This document shows, one piece after another, positions 45,680-54,429 of a stretch of DNA of 64,000 nt (positions within the stretch are counted from its first letter, which is position 1; each line of letters starts with the position of its first letter). The notes beneath the pieces were generated by a model. The model made no database searches, was not told the DNA's origin, and was given only the letters and a program-made list of their open reading frames with translations. The DNA comes from Streptomyces sp. JB150. Its GTDB lineage: Bacteria > Actinomycetota > Actinomycetes > Streptomycetales > Streptomycetaceae. The position numbers and the translations under genes were made by a program. The stretch covers positions 4,939,703 to 5,003,702 of the forward strand of contig NZ_CP049780.1 of the NCBI RefSeq assembly GCF_011193355.1, written 5' to 3'.

Positions 45680-48082
45680 ATGAACGAGGGGAAGCCCACG
45701 CAGAGCCCTTCGGGCCGCCCGGACGAGGCGACACCGCAGGCGACCACGCCGGAGCCCGTCAGCGCCCCCATCCGGCGCCCCGAGCCCGACGGCGACTTCG
45801 AACTGGACGCTCCCGCGGGGGCGCGCGGCGACGAGTCCGAGGCGGGTGCGTCTGCGCGGGTGTCCGGCGCTGGTTCCCCTGCCGCGGAGGCGTCCGAGGC
45901 GAACGGCGACTCGGCGCTGAGCGCATCTGCGGGGGCGCTCGGTGAGGGGTCTGCTGCCGGGGCCGGTACGGCTTCCGCAGGCGGTGGCGGTGAGGCCGCT
46001 ACGGCTTCCGTCGACGGTGACGGTGACTTCGAGTTGCGGCGCCCGGAGCAGCCGGTGGACCCGGCGAGCGCGACCGGCACGGCCGACCCCGGTACGGGGG
46101 CTGCCCTCGCCGTGGCCGGCGGCGCCGCAGTGGGCTCCGCCGAGGAAGCAGTGGCGCTCCCAGCGGAGCCTGCCACCGCCGCGAGCCGGCACCCCGAGGG
46201 GACTCCCGGCGCCGAGTCACGGGCCGTCGATGCCTCGGGCACCGCCGGGGGAGCGGCTGCGGGCGCGGGCGTCGAAGCGGCGCCCGTCGAGCTCTCCGGG
46301 ACCCCCGGGACCTCTGAGGCCTTGGAAACCCCCGAGGCATCCGAAGCTCGCGAGACTTCCGAGGCCTCCGGCACTGCCGTGCAGTCCCGTGTCCTGCCCG
46401 TCGCCCCCGCCGCCGACGCCGTGAAGCCCCTCCACGACCCCGACCCCTACAGCACCCCTCCCTACGGCGAACCGGGCCCCTGGGCGCCCGCCCCGCCCGT
46501 ACAACACCCGGCGGTGACGCCCGCTCAGGGCACGGCGATACCCATGCCCCCGCCGCTCGCCGCGGACCCCCTCGCCGCCCCTCACCCGGCGACGCCCGCC
46601 GCGTCCCACCCCGCCTCGCACCCAGCGGCTGCCGCGCCCCACCTCGCTACCCCCGTGCCTGGACCCTCCGCGCACCCCACACCGCCCCCGATCGCTCCCT
46701 CCACGCCGTCCACGCCGTCCACGCCGTCCGTGCCCTCCGCGGCCCATCCCGCCACGCCCCCGATCGCCCCCGCGCACGGGGCCGTCGCGGCGCACGGTGA
46801 GGGCGGTGGGGGCGTGGCGGACGCCGCCGGTGCCTCCGCGCCCGCGCCCGGCGGGTCCGCCTCCACACCCCCCGCCGACCCGTGGCGGCGCTACGACCCC
46901 TGGGCGGCGGCAGCCGCCTCCGCCGGGCCGCTGCAGCAGACCGGCGCCGCGGTGCCCACCCAGCGGCAGCGCCGGACGCGGACCAGGAAGGCACTGATCG
47001 GCGCGGCGGTGCTGCTGGCCCTGGTGTCCGGTGGGGCCGGCGGTCTCGTCGGGGCGTACCTGGAGCGCAACGGCGGCGTTGGGCAGGTGGAGCTGCCGCA
47101 GGCCGGGAAGGAGAGCACGGAGCGGGCCGCGGGCACCGTCGCCGGGATCGCGGCCCGGGCCCTGCCCAGCGTCGTCACCCTGCATGTCTCCGGCGGGGAC
47201 GAGTCCGGCACCGGCACCGGCTTCGTGCTCGACACCCGCGGCCACATCCTCACCAACAACCACGTCGTCGAGCCCGCCGGCGCCGACGGCGGGATAACGG
47301 TCACCTTCAACAGCGGCGACACCGCGAAGGCCGAGGTGGTCGGCCGGGACAGCGGCTACGACCTCGCCGTCGTCCGGGTGCGCGGCGTCAGCGGGCTGAA
47401 GCCGCTGCCGCTCGGCAACTCCGACAACGTCCAGGTCGGCGACCCGGTCGTGGCCATCGGCGCGCCCTTCGACCTGGCCGGCACCGTCACCTCCGGGATC
47501 ATCTCCGCCAAGGAGCGTCCCATCACGGCCGGCGGCGAGAAGGGCGACGGCAGTGACGTGAGTTACGTCGACGCCCTGCAGACCGACGCGCCCATCAACC
47601 CGGGCAACTCCGGCGGCCCCCTCCTCGACGCGCGGGCCCGCGTCATCGGCATCAACTCCGCGATCCGTTCCGCCGACAGCGGCGCGGACCTGGACGGCGG
47701 CCAGTCCGGCTCCATCGGCCTCGGCTTCGCCATCCCCATCAACCAGGGCAAGCGGGTCGCCGAGGAGCTGATCAACACCGGCAAGGCCACCCACCCCGTG
47801 ATCGGCGTCACCCTGGACATGGGCTACACCGGGGACGGCGCCCGCGTCGGCACCAAGGGCAGCGACGGCGGCTCCGCCGTCACTCCGGGCGGCCCCGGCG
47901 ACCGGGCCGGCATCGAACCCGGTGACGTCGTCACGGAAGTCGACGGTCAGCGCGTGCACTCCGGCGAGGAACTGATCGTCAAGACCCGCGCCCACCGCCC
48001 CGGAGACCGCCTGGAACTGACCGTCGTACGCGACGGCGAGGAGCGGACGGTCTCCCTGGTCCTCGGCTCCTCGGAGGACTGA
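45680..48082 (+). CDS. HtrA-like membrane serine protease (trypsin-PDZ)
   Basis: An 800-residue S1C protease. Residues 1 to about 430 are a long Ala/Pro/Glu/Ser-rich cytoplasmic region with short repeats, followed by a membrane helix at about 436-457, the exported protease domain and a C-terminal PDZ domain (VTPGGPGDRAGIEPGDVV). The catalytic triad is His528 (TNNHVV), Asp561 (YDLAVV) and Ser644 (NPGNSGGPLL). It likely degrades or senses misfolded envelope proteins together with the ECF/anti-sigma pair. ATG at 45680 has GGGGGAGAGC upstream. The N-terminal disordered part is unusually long for HtrA. Confidence 0.92.
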   Translation: MNEGKPTQSPSGRPDEATPQATTPEPVSAPIRRPEPDGDFELDAPAGARGDESEAGASARVSGAGSPAAEASEANGDSALSASAGALGEGSAAGAGTASAGGGGEAATASVDGDGDFELRRPEQPVDPASATGTADPGTGAALAVAGGAAVGSAEEAVALPAEPATAASRHPEGTPGAESRAVDASGTAGGAAAGAGVEAAPVELSGTPGTSEALETPEASEARETSEASGTAVQSRVLPVAPAADAVKPLHDPDPYSTPPYGEPGPWAPAPPVQHPAVTPAQGTAIPMPPPLAADPLAAPHPATPAASHPASHPAAAAPHLATPVPGPSAHPTPPPIAPSTPSTPSTPSVPSAAHPATPPIAPAHGAVAAHGEGGGGVADAAGASAPAPGGSASTPPADPWRRYDPWAAAAASAGPLQQTGAAVPTQRQRRTRTRKALIGAAVLLALVSGGAGGLVGAYLERNGGVGQVELPQAGKESTERAAGTVAGIAARALPSVVTLHVSGGDESGTGTGFVLDTRGHILTNNHVVEPAGADGGITVTFNSGDTAKAEVVGRDSGYDLAVVRVRGVSGLKPLPLGNSDNVQVGDPVVAIGAPFDLAGTVTSGIISAKERPITAGGEKGDGSDVSYVDALQTDAPINPGNSGGPLLDARARVIGINSAIRSADSGADLDGGQSGSIGLGFAIPINQGKRVAEELINTGKATHPVIGVTLDMGYTGDGARVGTKGSDGGSAVTPGGPGDRAGIEPGDVVTEVDGQRVHSGEELIVKTRAHRPGDRLELTVVRDGEERTVSLVLGSSED

Positions 48083-48239
48083 CCGGCGCACGGCCGGCCG
48101 GGCAGGCGATCGAGGACGGAACCGAGAAACCGCTCACATACACACACTCGGGGGTCACGGGACGGTACCGGTCGGACAGGATCGACGGGTACCGTGGATG
48201 CGGCCCGGGACCGCGGGAGGACATCGCAAGGAGCTTCAG

Positions 48240-48683
48240 GTGTTCAATGACATAGGACCGCTCGAGCTGGTGACGCTCATCGTCCTCGCCGTGCTCGTGT
48301 TCGGTCCGGACAAGCTCCCGAAGGTCATTCAGGACGTGACGCGGACGATCCGGAAGATCCGTGAGTTCTCGGAGAGCGCCAAGCAGGACATCCGGCAGGA
48401 ACTCGGGCCTGAGTTCAAGGACTTCGAGTTCGAGGACCTGAACCCCAAGACGTTCATCCGCAAGCAGCTGGACAACGACGACCTGGGGCTCAAGGAGATC
48501 CGCAACACCTTCGACCTGAAGAAGGAGATGGCCGAGGTCACGGACGCGGTCCACGGCCGCGACACCGACTCCTCGGCGTCCTCTGCGTCCTCCTCGGGCT
48601 CGTCTTCCGGTGCGCGCGTCGACATGAGCAAGAAGCCCGAGCCCGCGGACACCCGCCCGCCGTTCGACGCCGACGCCACCTGA
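48240..48683 (+). CDS. tatB: Sec-independent translocase protein TatB
   Basis: A 147-residue protein with the TatA/B N-terminal membrane helix and hinge (FNDIGPLELVTLIVLAVLVF then GPDKLPKVI), an amphipathic helix and a long charged tail. TatB receives twin-arginine substrates with TatC. The GTG at 48240 is used because AAGGAGCTTCAG precedes it and the hydrophobic helix starts at once. tatA and tatC are not in this window. It follows the HtrA-like gene as in Mycobacterium. Confidence 0.92.
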   Translation: MFNDIGPLELVTLIVLAVLVFGPDKLPKVIQDVTRTIRKIREFSESAKQDIRQELGPEFKDFEFEDLNPKTFIRKQLDNDDLGLKEIRNTFDLKKEMAEVTDAVHGRDTDSSASSASSSGSSSGARVDMSKKPEPADTRPPFDADAT

Positions 48684-48960
48684 GGCCCGCCGCACGGCAC
48701 AGGCCCCTGCTCCCGCACGGCGCGCTCGCCGCGAACCCGCGTGCGCGCCGCTTCGTACGCCCCCGCGCGCTGCGCGAACCCGCCCCCGCGCGCCGCGCGA
48801 ACCCCGCCCTCGGGCGACCCACGCGCCGGGCGCATTCCCTGCTGCCCCGAGCGGTGTGGATATGCTGCCGAGTTGTTGTGCGGACCGTACGCAAATAAGC
48901 AACGCCGCCCGAAGGGGGGCGGGCGACCGGTCCGACGAGAGCGAGGAGGCGTCCGGGTAC

Positions 48961-49623
48961 ATGGAGACGACGAGTCGGTCAGTCGCGCAGACGCCGGCCG
49001 CGGAGGGCGGACAACAGGTCCCCGCCGCCCGGCGGGCGGTCGACGGCTACCTGCGAGCGTCCTTCCCGTGGTACGGCCTCGACGAGGCGTTCACGGGGCC
49101 GCGTTGGCTGATGCAGGTCGGTACGGCGGCCGACGGAGCCGTCGAGCACGGTTCGATCGGACACGGTGACGAGCCCTCTGTGCGCGGGGACGCCGGGCCG
49201 GAGGACAGCCGGGAGCGGTTCGCGGTCGTCGTGACCGTCGCGGCGAACCCGTCCCGCCGGAGCGCCGACGGCACGGGCCTGCTGGAGGCCACGACGGTGT
49301 CCTCGGCGGCCTGGCTGGCCGGGGTGGGACTGCTGTCCTTCACCTGGCCCGGACAGATGGACCACAGCCTGCGCGACGACTGGCTGGAGCAGCAAACCGA
49401 GACCGCGTGGGAGCTCGCCGACGACCTGGACGGGCCCGAGTGGTCGACGCTGAGCCTCCCCGTGGACGGGGTGCCGACGCCGTTCCACTACCGGGAGTCC
49501 GAGTACGGCTGGGTCCTCGCCGGTTCGACGCAGCAGGGCGTGCACGTCGGGGCGTACGGCCGCGGCATGAGCGCGTACGGCCTCGGCTTCGCCGCGATCA
49601 AGGACATCGCCGCGTACGAGTAG
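48961..49623 (+). CDS. Conserved hypothetical protein
   Basis: A 220-residue protein I do not recognise. It has no signal peptide or membrane helix, and it contains aromatic-rich segments such as YLRASFPWYGLDEAF, LSFTWPGQMDHSLRDDW and PTPFHYRESEYGWVLAGSTQQG that look like a compact alpha/beta domain. ATG at 48961 has GAGGAGGCGTCCGGGTAC upstream. It is followed by a repeat array and a strong convergent terminator. Confidence 0.75.
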   Translation: METTSRSVAQTPAAEGGQQVPAARRAVDGYLRASFPWYGLDEAFTGPRWLMQVGTAADGAVEHGSIGHGDEPSVRGDAGPEDSRERFAVVVTVAANPSRRSADGTGLLEATTVSSAAWLAGVGLLSFTWPGQMDHSLRDDWLEQQTETAWELADDLDGPEWSTLSLPVDGVPTPFHYRESEYGWVLAGSTQQGVHVGAYGRGMSAYGLGFAAIKDIAAYE

Positions 49624-49630
49624 AGCCACG

Positions 49631-49690
49631 CACGGAGACGTGAGACCGCGTACGGAGACGTGAGACCGCGCACGGAGACGTGAGACCGCG
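49631..49690 (+). repeat. Three tandem 20-bp units
   Basis: Three copies of CACGGAGACGTGAGACCGCG (the middle one starts with T) lie directly after the hypothetical gene and before the terminator stem. The array could arise by replication slippage. Confidence 0.9.
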
Positions 49691-49736
49691 CACGACAGAA
49701 GGGGCGCCGCACAGCAGCGGCGCCCCTTCTGTCGTG
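49691..49736. terminator. Perfect 20-bp stem-loop between convergent genes
   Basis: CACGACAGAAGGGGCGCCGC (49691-49710) pairs completely with 49717-49736 across the 6-base loop ACAGCA. It is one of the longest perfect stems in the window and should stop transcription from both sides. Confidence 0.9.
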
Positions 49737-49767
49737 TCGCGAGGGACCTGCGGGAGAAGCGCGGTCC

Positions 49768-50901
49768 TCAGAACTTGTTCTTCGGGGTGATCCCCAGGGA
49801 CAGCCCCGACAGCCCCCGCTGCCGTCCGCCCAGCTTGCCCGCGATGGCCCGCAGCGCGGCACCCGCCGGGGACTCCGGGTCGGTCAGGACGACCGGCTTG
49901 CCCTCGTCGCCGCCCTCGCGCAGGCGGACGTCGATCGGGATGGAGCCGAGGACGGGGACGTTCGTGCCCGTCGTACGGGTGAGGCCGTCGGCGACCGTCT
50001 GGCCGCCACCCGTGCCGAAGACGTCGACCATCTCGCCGCAGTGCGGGCAGGGCAGGCCGGACATGTTCTCGACCACGCCGACGATCTTCTGGTGGGTCTG
50101 CACGGCGATCGAGCCGGCCCGCTCGGCCACCTCGGCGGCGGCCTGCTGCGGGGTCGTCACGACCAGGATCTCGGCGTTCGGGATCAGCTGGGCGATGGAG
50201 ATCGCGATGTCGCCGGTGCCGGGCGGCAGGTCGAGCAGGAGGACATCGAGGTCGCCCCAGTACACGTCCGCCAGGAACTGCTGGAGCGCGCGGTGCAGCA
50301 TCGGGCCCCGCCAGACGACCGGCGCGTTGCCCGGCGTGAACATGCCGATGGAGATGACCTTCACGCCGTTCGCCGACGGCGGCATGATCATGTTCTCGAC
50401 CTGGGTGGGACGGCCGTCGGCGCCCAGCATCCGGGGCACCGAGTGGCCGTAGATGTCGGCGTCGACCACGCCCACCTTCAGGCCGTCGGCGGCCATCGCG
50501 GCGGCCAGGTTGACCGTCACGGACGACTTGCCGACGCCGCCCTTGCCGGAGGCGACCGCGTAGACGCGGGTCAGGTTGCCGGGCTTGGCGAACGGGACCT
50601 CGCGCTCGGTCTGGCCGCCGCGCAGCGCCGCCGCCAGCTCCTTGCGCTGCTCGTCGCTCATCACGTCCAGCGTGACGTCGACGCGGGGGACGCCCTCGAC
50701 GCGGGAGACCGCCTCGGTCACCCGCTGGGTGATCGTGTCCCGCATGGGGCAGCCCGAGACCGTCAGGTACACGGTGACGGCGACCGCTCCGTCCGCCCCG
50801 ATGTCCACCGACTTGACCATCCCGAGTTCGGTGATGGGGCGGTTGATCTCGGGGTCGTTCACCGTCGCCAGTGCTTCGCGCACCGCGTCTTCCGTAGCCA
50901 T
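49768..50901 (-). CDS. mrp: Mrp/NBP35 family Fe-S carrier ATPase
   Basis: A 377-residue protein. An N-terminal MIP18-like domain (about 1-95) precedes a ParA/MinD-type ATPase with deviant Walker A GKGGVGKSS (residues 119-127) and DADIYGHSVPRMLG. CPHCG near residue 270 is the CxxC expected to hold a bridging Fe-S cluster. Mrp proteins transfer Fe-S clusters to apoproteins in the cytoplasm. ATG start. In Mycobacterium the orthologue also lies near tatB and the MgtE-N/CBS gene. Confidence 0.93.
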   Translation of the reverse strand: MATEDAVREALATVNDPEINRPITELGMVKSVDIGADGAVAVTVYLTVSGCPMRDTITQRVTEAVSRVEGVPRVDVTLDVMSDEQRKELAAALRGGQTEREVPFAKPGNLTRVYAVASGKGGVGKSSVTVNLAAAMAADGLKVGVVDADIYGHSVPRMLGADGRPTQVENMIMPPSANGVKVISIGMFTPGNAPVVWRGPMLHRALQQFLADVYWGDLDVLLLDLPPGTGDIAISIAQLIPNAEILVVTTPQQAAAEVAERAGSIAVQTHQKIVGVVENMSGLPCPHCGEMVDVFGTGGGQTVADGLTRTTGTNVPVLGSIPIDVRLREGGDEGKPVVLTDPESPAGAALRAIAGKLGGRQRGLSGLSLGITPKNKF

Positions 50902-50944
50902 AAGGACGATGGTACGGCCCGGTAGCCGCCCCTCGGAAAGGCTG

Positions 50945-51541
50945 TCAGCGGTCGTCTACGTCACGTCCGTGCGACCGTTCCGCCGGGAATACGACCGCCT
51001 CGGAGCGGTGGCCGTCCCGCCGCTGCTCCAGCTCTCTGACGAGGTCGTGCAGCTCGGAGCGGATCCAGTCGCGGGTGGCGACCTCGCCGAGGCCCATGCG
51101 CAGCGCGGCGACCTCGCGCGTCAGGTACTCGGTGTCCGCGATGGACCGCTCGTTCTGCTTGCGGTCCTGTTCGAGATTGACCCGGTCGCGGTCGTCCTGC
51201 CGGTTCTGCGCGAGCAGGATCAGCGGGGCGGCGTAGGAGGCCTGCAGCGACAGCGCCAGGGTCAGGAAGATGAACGGATACTCGTCGAATCGCACGGACT
51301 GCGGCATCAGGGTGTTCCAGGCGACCCAGCAGATGATCGTCACCGTCATCCAGACCAGGAACCGCCCGGTGCCGATGAACCGGGCGACCCGCTCCGACAG
51401 CCGCCCGAAGGCCTCCGGGTCGTACTCGGGCAGATACCGGCGCCGCGGCGGGGCCGGCTGGTCGAGGCGGGCGCGGGGGCGGCCGGTCGCCGTGGCCCCG
51501 GCCGGTGTCCGCTCGCGCGCGCTGTCCCGCTCAGGCGCCAT
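50945..51541 (-). CDS. DUF1003 membrane protein
   Basis: A 198-residue protein with a basic, Arg/Pro-rich N-terminus, two membrane helices (FLVWMTVTIICWVAWNTL and FIFLTLALSLQASYAAPLI) and a charged coiled-coil-like C-terminus (NRQDDRDRVNLEQDRKQNE). This is the DUF1003 pattern, a family of unknown function. The GTG/ATG start overlaps the end of the preceding MgtE-N/CBS gene by 11 bp. Confidence 0.87.
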   Translation of the reverse strand: MAPERDSARERTPAGATATGRPRARLDQPAPPRRRYLPEYDPEAFGRLSERVARFIGTGRFLVWMTVTIICWVAWNTLMPQSVRFDEYPFIFLTLALSLQASYAAPLILLAQNRQDDRDRVNLEQDRKQNERSIADTEYLTREVAALRMGLGEVATRDWIRSELHDLVRELEQRRDGHRSEAVVFPAERSHGRDVDDR

Positions 51542-52814
51542 GGGCGGCCGTCCCCTCGTCCAGGTGGAACTCGGTCTCCCGCCAGTCCTCCGGCAGCATG
51601 TGGTCCAGTACGTCGTCCACGGTGACCGCGCCCAGCAGCGACCCGGACTCGTCGACCACGGGCGCCGCGACCATGTCGTACGTCGCGAAGAACCCGGCGA
51701 CCAGCGGCAGCGCGGCGTCCGGCGCGAGCGGCTGGAGGTCGTCGTCGACGAGCGAGCTGACCAGGGTGTACGGCGGGTCGCGCAGCAGGCGCTGGAAGTG
51801 GACCGTGCCCAGGTACTTGCCGGTGGGGGTCTCGTCGGGCGGGCGGCAGACGTAGACCTGCGCGGCGAGCGCGGGGGAGAGGTCGGGGTTGCGCACCCGG
51901 GCGAGCGCGTCGGCGACGGTGGCGTCCGGGCGCAGCACGATCGGCTCGGTGGTCATCAGACCGCCGGCGGTGTGCTCCTCGTACGACATCAGGCGGCGCA
52001 TCTCGGCCGCGTCGTCGGGCTGCATCAGGCCCAGCAGCCGCTCCTGCTCCTCCTTCGGCAGCTCGGCGAGCAGGTCGGCCGCGTCGTCCGGGTCCATGGC
52101 CTCCAGGACGTCGGCGGCGCGCTCGCCCTGCAGCTTGCCGAGGATCTCGATCTGGTCGTCCTCCGGCAGCTCCTCCAGGACGTCGGCGAGCCGGTCGTCG
52201 TCGAGGGCGGCGGCGACCTCGGCGCGGCGCTTGGGGGACAGGTGGTGCAGGACGTTCGCCAGGTCGGCGGCGCGCAGCTGCTCGAAGGTGGCGAGCAGGT
52301 TCTCGGCGCCCTGCCCGTGCTCCTCCAGCGAGAAGCCGGTGACCTGCGACCACTCGACGGTCAGGGTCTCGCCCTTGGCGCGGCGGAAGGCGCCGCCCTT
52401 CCTCCCCTTGCGCACGAACACCCGGTCGATCTCCCAGTCGCGGCGGGCCGGGAGCTGCTGCACCGACAGGTCGAGGACGGTGACCTCCTCGCCGGTCTCG
52501 ACGAGGGTGACCCGGCGGTCCAGCAGCTCGCCGAAGACCAGCCGCTCGGTGGGGCGCTGCTCGAAGCGCCGGACGTTGAGCACGCCGGTGGTGATGACCT
52601 GGCCGGACTCGATGCCGGTGACCCGGGTCATGGGCAGGAAGATCCGGCGCCGGGTGGCCAGTTCGACCACCAGGCCGAGCAGCCGCGGCGGCCGGCGGGC
52701 GACGCGCAGCATGACGACGAGGTCGCGCACCCGCCCCACCTGGTCGCCGTTGGGGTCGAAGACGGCGATGCCGGCGAGGTGCGAGACGAAGATCCGGGGG
52801 GCGCCCGCTGCCAT
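51531..52814 (-). CDS. MgtE N-terminal/CBS domain protein without channel
   Basis: A 427-residue soluble protein. Residues about 1-170 form PRC-barrel-like segments (DRVFVRKGRKGGAFRRAKGE), 180-290 the MgtE N-domain repeats (LPEDDQIEILGKLQGERAAD and similar) and 290-427 two CBS domains. The five-helix Mg channel of MgtE is absent, so it may act as a Mg/nucleotide sensor and not as a transporter. ATG at 52814 follows GGAG. It is paired with the DUF1003 gene, and a CorA gene lies 1.6 kb away. Confidence 0.87.
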   Translation of the reverse strand: MAAGAPRIFVSHLAGIAVFDPNGDQVGRVRDLVVMLRVARRPPRLLGLVVELATRRRIFLPMTRVTGIESGQVITTGVLNVRRFEQRPTERLVFGELLDRRVTLVETGEEVTVLDLSVQQLPARRDWEIDRVFVRKGRKGGAFRRAKGETLTVEWSQVTGFSLEEHGQGAENLLATFEQLRAADLANVLHHLSPKRRAEVAAALDDDRLADVLEELPEDDQIEILGKLQGERAADVLEAMDPDDAADLLAELPKEEQERLLGLMQPDDAAEMRRLMSYEEHTAGGLMTTEPIVLRPDATVADALARVRNPDLSPALAAQVYVCRPPDETPTGKYLGTVHFQRLLRDPPYTLVSSLVDDDLQPLAPDAALPLVAGFFATYDMVAAPVVDESGSLLGAVTVDDVLDHMLPEDWRETEFHLDEGTAAHGA

Positions 52815-53080
52815 GCTCTCCACACCTCCGCTTCCGTGCCGCTGCCGCGCTCCGCCGTCGTGCGGCCGGTGCGCTCCGTACGGCCGCTGTGCCGCTTCCG
52901 TGCTGTTTCGGTGTACCGCGCGTGTTATCCGGATTGCCCGTTCGGGTGGGCTTCAGGCTAGCCCGTCCGGATCGGATACGCCCTGGTGAGCGGTCGGGTC
53001 GGACTGGCTCCGCCGGACCCCGCGCACCCCGGTACTCTGCGGTACGCCGACCGGACCCCCGTAGAAAGGCAGCCCCACCT

Positions 53081-53830
53081 GTGACCGCGATTCCCCAGGG
53101 CCGTATCCGCCGGGCCACGCTGACGAGCGCGCTGTGCGCGCTGGTGGTGAGCGGCGCGGGGCTGACGGGGTGCAGCAGCGAGGACCCGGACGCGGGCACC
53201 AACGGGGTGGGCAAGCTGTCCCCGGAGAAGATCCAGGCGAAGACCCTGGCCGCCGCGGAGTCCGCGGCCGCCGTACGGCTGTCCGGGACCGTGGTGACCA
53301 GCGGCCGCACCTACAAGCTGGACATGCGGCTCAAGGGCGACGGCGGCACCGGGTCGGTCACCGCGGAGGGCGCCGCCTTCGAGCTGCTGCGGGTCGGGGA
53401 CCAGCTGTACCTGAAGGCGGACAGCGCGTTCTGGAACCCGGAGGGCGGCAAGGGCGGCGGCGACGCGGCCGCCGCGGACAAGCTCGACGGCAAGTACGTC
53501 AAGGTCCCCGAGGGCGACCCCTCCTACAAGCGGTTCAGCGGCTTCACCGACAAGGACGTCCTCCTCGACAGCCTGCTCACCCTGCACGGCACCCTGGAGA
53601 CCGACGGCCGCCACCAGCGGGCCGGCGTCCGCACCATCCGCATCACCGGCGACCAGGGCTCCGGCGGCACCCTCGACGTCTCCCTGGAGGGCAAGCCCTA
53701 CCCGCTGCGCCTGGTCCGCGGCGGCGACGCGGGCACCCTGACCTTCTCCGCCTGGGGCAAGGACTTCCCCCTCACCGAGCCGGACAAGAGCGAGACGGTC
53801 GACTACGGCCCGCAGCTGCCGACGTCGTAG
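53081..53830 (+). CDS. Secreted lipoprotein
   Basis: A 249-residue protein with a signal peptide ending in lipobox LTGC and a beta-rich mature domain (VRLSGTVVTSGRTYKLDMRL, FELLRVGDQLYLKADSAFW). The layout resembles the LppX/LprG-like lipoprotein class of actinobacteria, but the match is too weak for a substrate assignment. GTG start about 12 bases after AAAGG. It lies alone between divergent and convergent neighbours. Confidence 0.8.
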   Translation: MTAIPQGRIRRATLTSALCALVVSGAGLTGCSSEDPDAGTNGVGKLSPEKIQAKTLAAAESAAAVRLSGTVVTSGRTYKLDMRLKGDGGTGSVTAEGAAFELLRVGDQLYLKADSAFWNPEGGKGGGDAAAADKLDGKYVKVPEGDPSYKRFSGFTDKDVLLDSLLTLHGTLETDGRHQRAGVRTIRITGDQGSGGTLDVSLEGKPYPLRLVRGGDAGTLTFSAWGKDFPLTEPDKSETVDYGPQLPTS

Positions 53831-53874
53831 CGGGCCTGCGGGGCGCCACGTCCGCGCAGCGAACCTCCGGGGCG

Positions 53875-54387
53875 CTACGTCCGCTTGCGGCGCTTCAGCA
53901 GCAGCCGCGGCAGGGCCGCCGGGATCGGGCGCCGGGTCGTCGCCGGGCTGGGCAGCGGCGCCTGGGCCTGGGAGTCCTCGGGCAGCGGCAGCGTGACACC
54001 CGTCGGCTCCAGGCGCAGCACCCGGCACTCGCGGCGCCAGCGCTCGGGCATGGCCTCCCCGTCGGGCGCGTTCAGCCGCTTGCCCTTCAGCTCGGCGACG
54101 GCGGCCTCCCACGCCTCGGACCGCGGGGCCAGCTCCACGACCGTCGCCGTCCACGACACCACCCGGCCGCCCTTGTCCTTGCTGCGCACCGTCACCTCGG
54201 CGGTGGCCCCGTCGGTGAGCCCCGGCAGCGGCTGCTCGCCCGGCCCGTCACCGACCACGCAGGCCGCGCCCTCGTGCCAGGCGTGCCACAGCGCGCGGGC
54301 GGGCACCCCGGGGCCCTTCACCCAGATGAGCCCGGACTTCTTCGTGGCCTCCTCGACGAGGGCCCGGTCGAGCAGCTCGCTAGTCAT
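53875..54387 (-). CDS. Hypothetical protein, possible split-barrel fold
   Basis: A 170-residue protein beginning MTSELLDRALVEEATKKSGL with VARALWHAWHEGAACVV-like strands and TAEVTVRSKDKGGRVVSWTATV, suggestive of a pyridoxamine-phosphate-oxidase-like split barrel. The C-terminus is Pro-rich and ends in a basic LLLKRRKRT. No flavin-binding motif can be pointed to. It is 43 bp upstream of nothing co-directional except the convergent lipoprotein gene end and lies downstream of corA. Confidence 0.65.
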   Translation of the reverse strand: MTSELLDRALVEEATKKSGLIWVKGPGVPARALWHAWHEGAACVVGDGPGEQPLPGLTDGATAEVTVRSKDKGGRVVSWTATVVELAPRSEAWEAAVAELKGKRLNAPDGEAMPERWRRECRVLRLEPTGVTLPLPEDSQAQAPLPSPATTRRPIPAALPRLLLKRRKRT

Positions 54388-54429
54388 GGGGCCAGCCTAA
54401 CCAGGCCCTCCGGCCCGGCCCGGTTGGCC

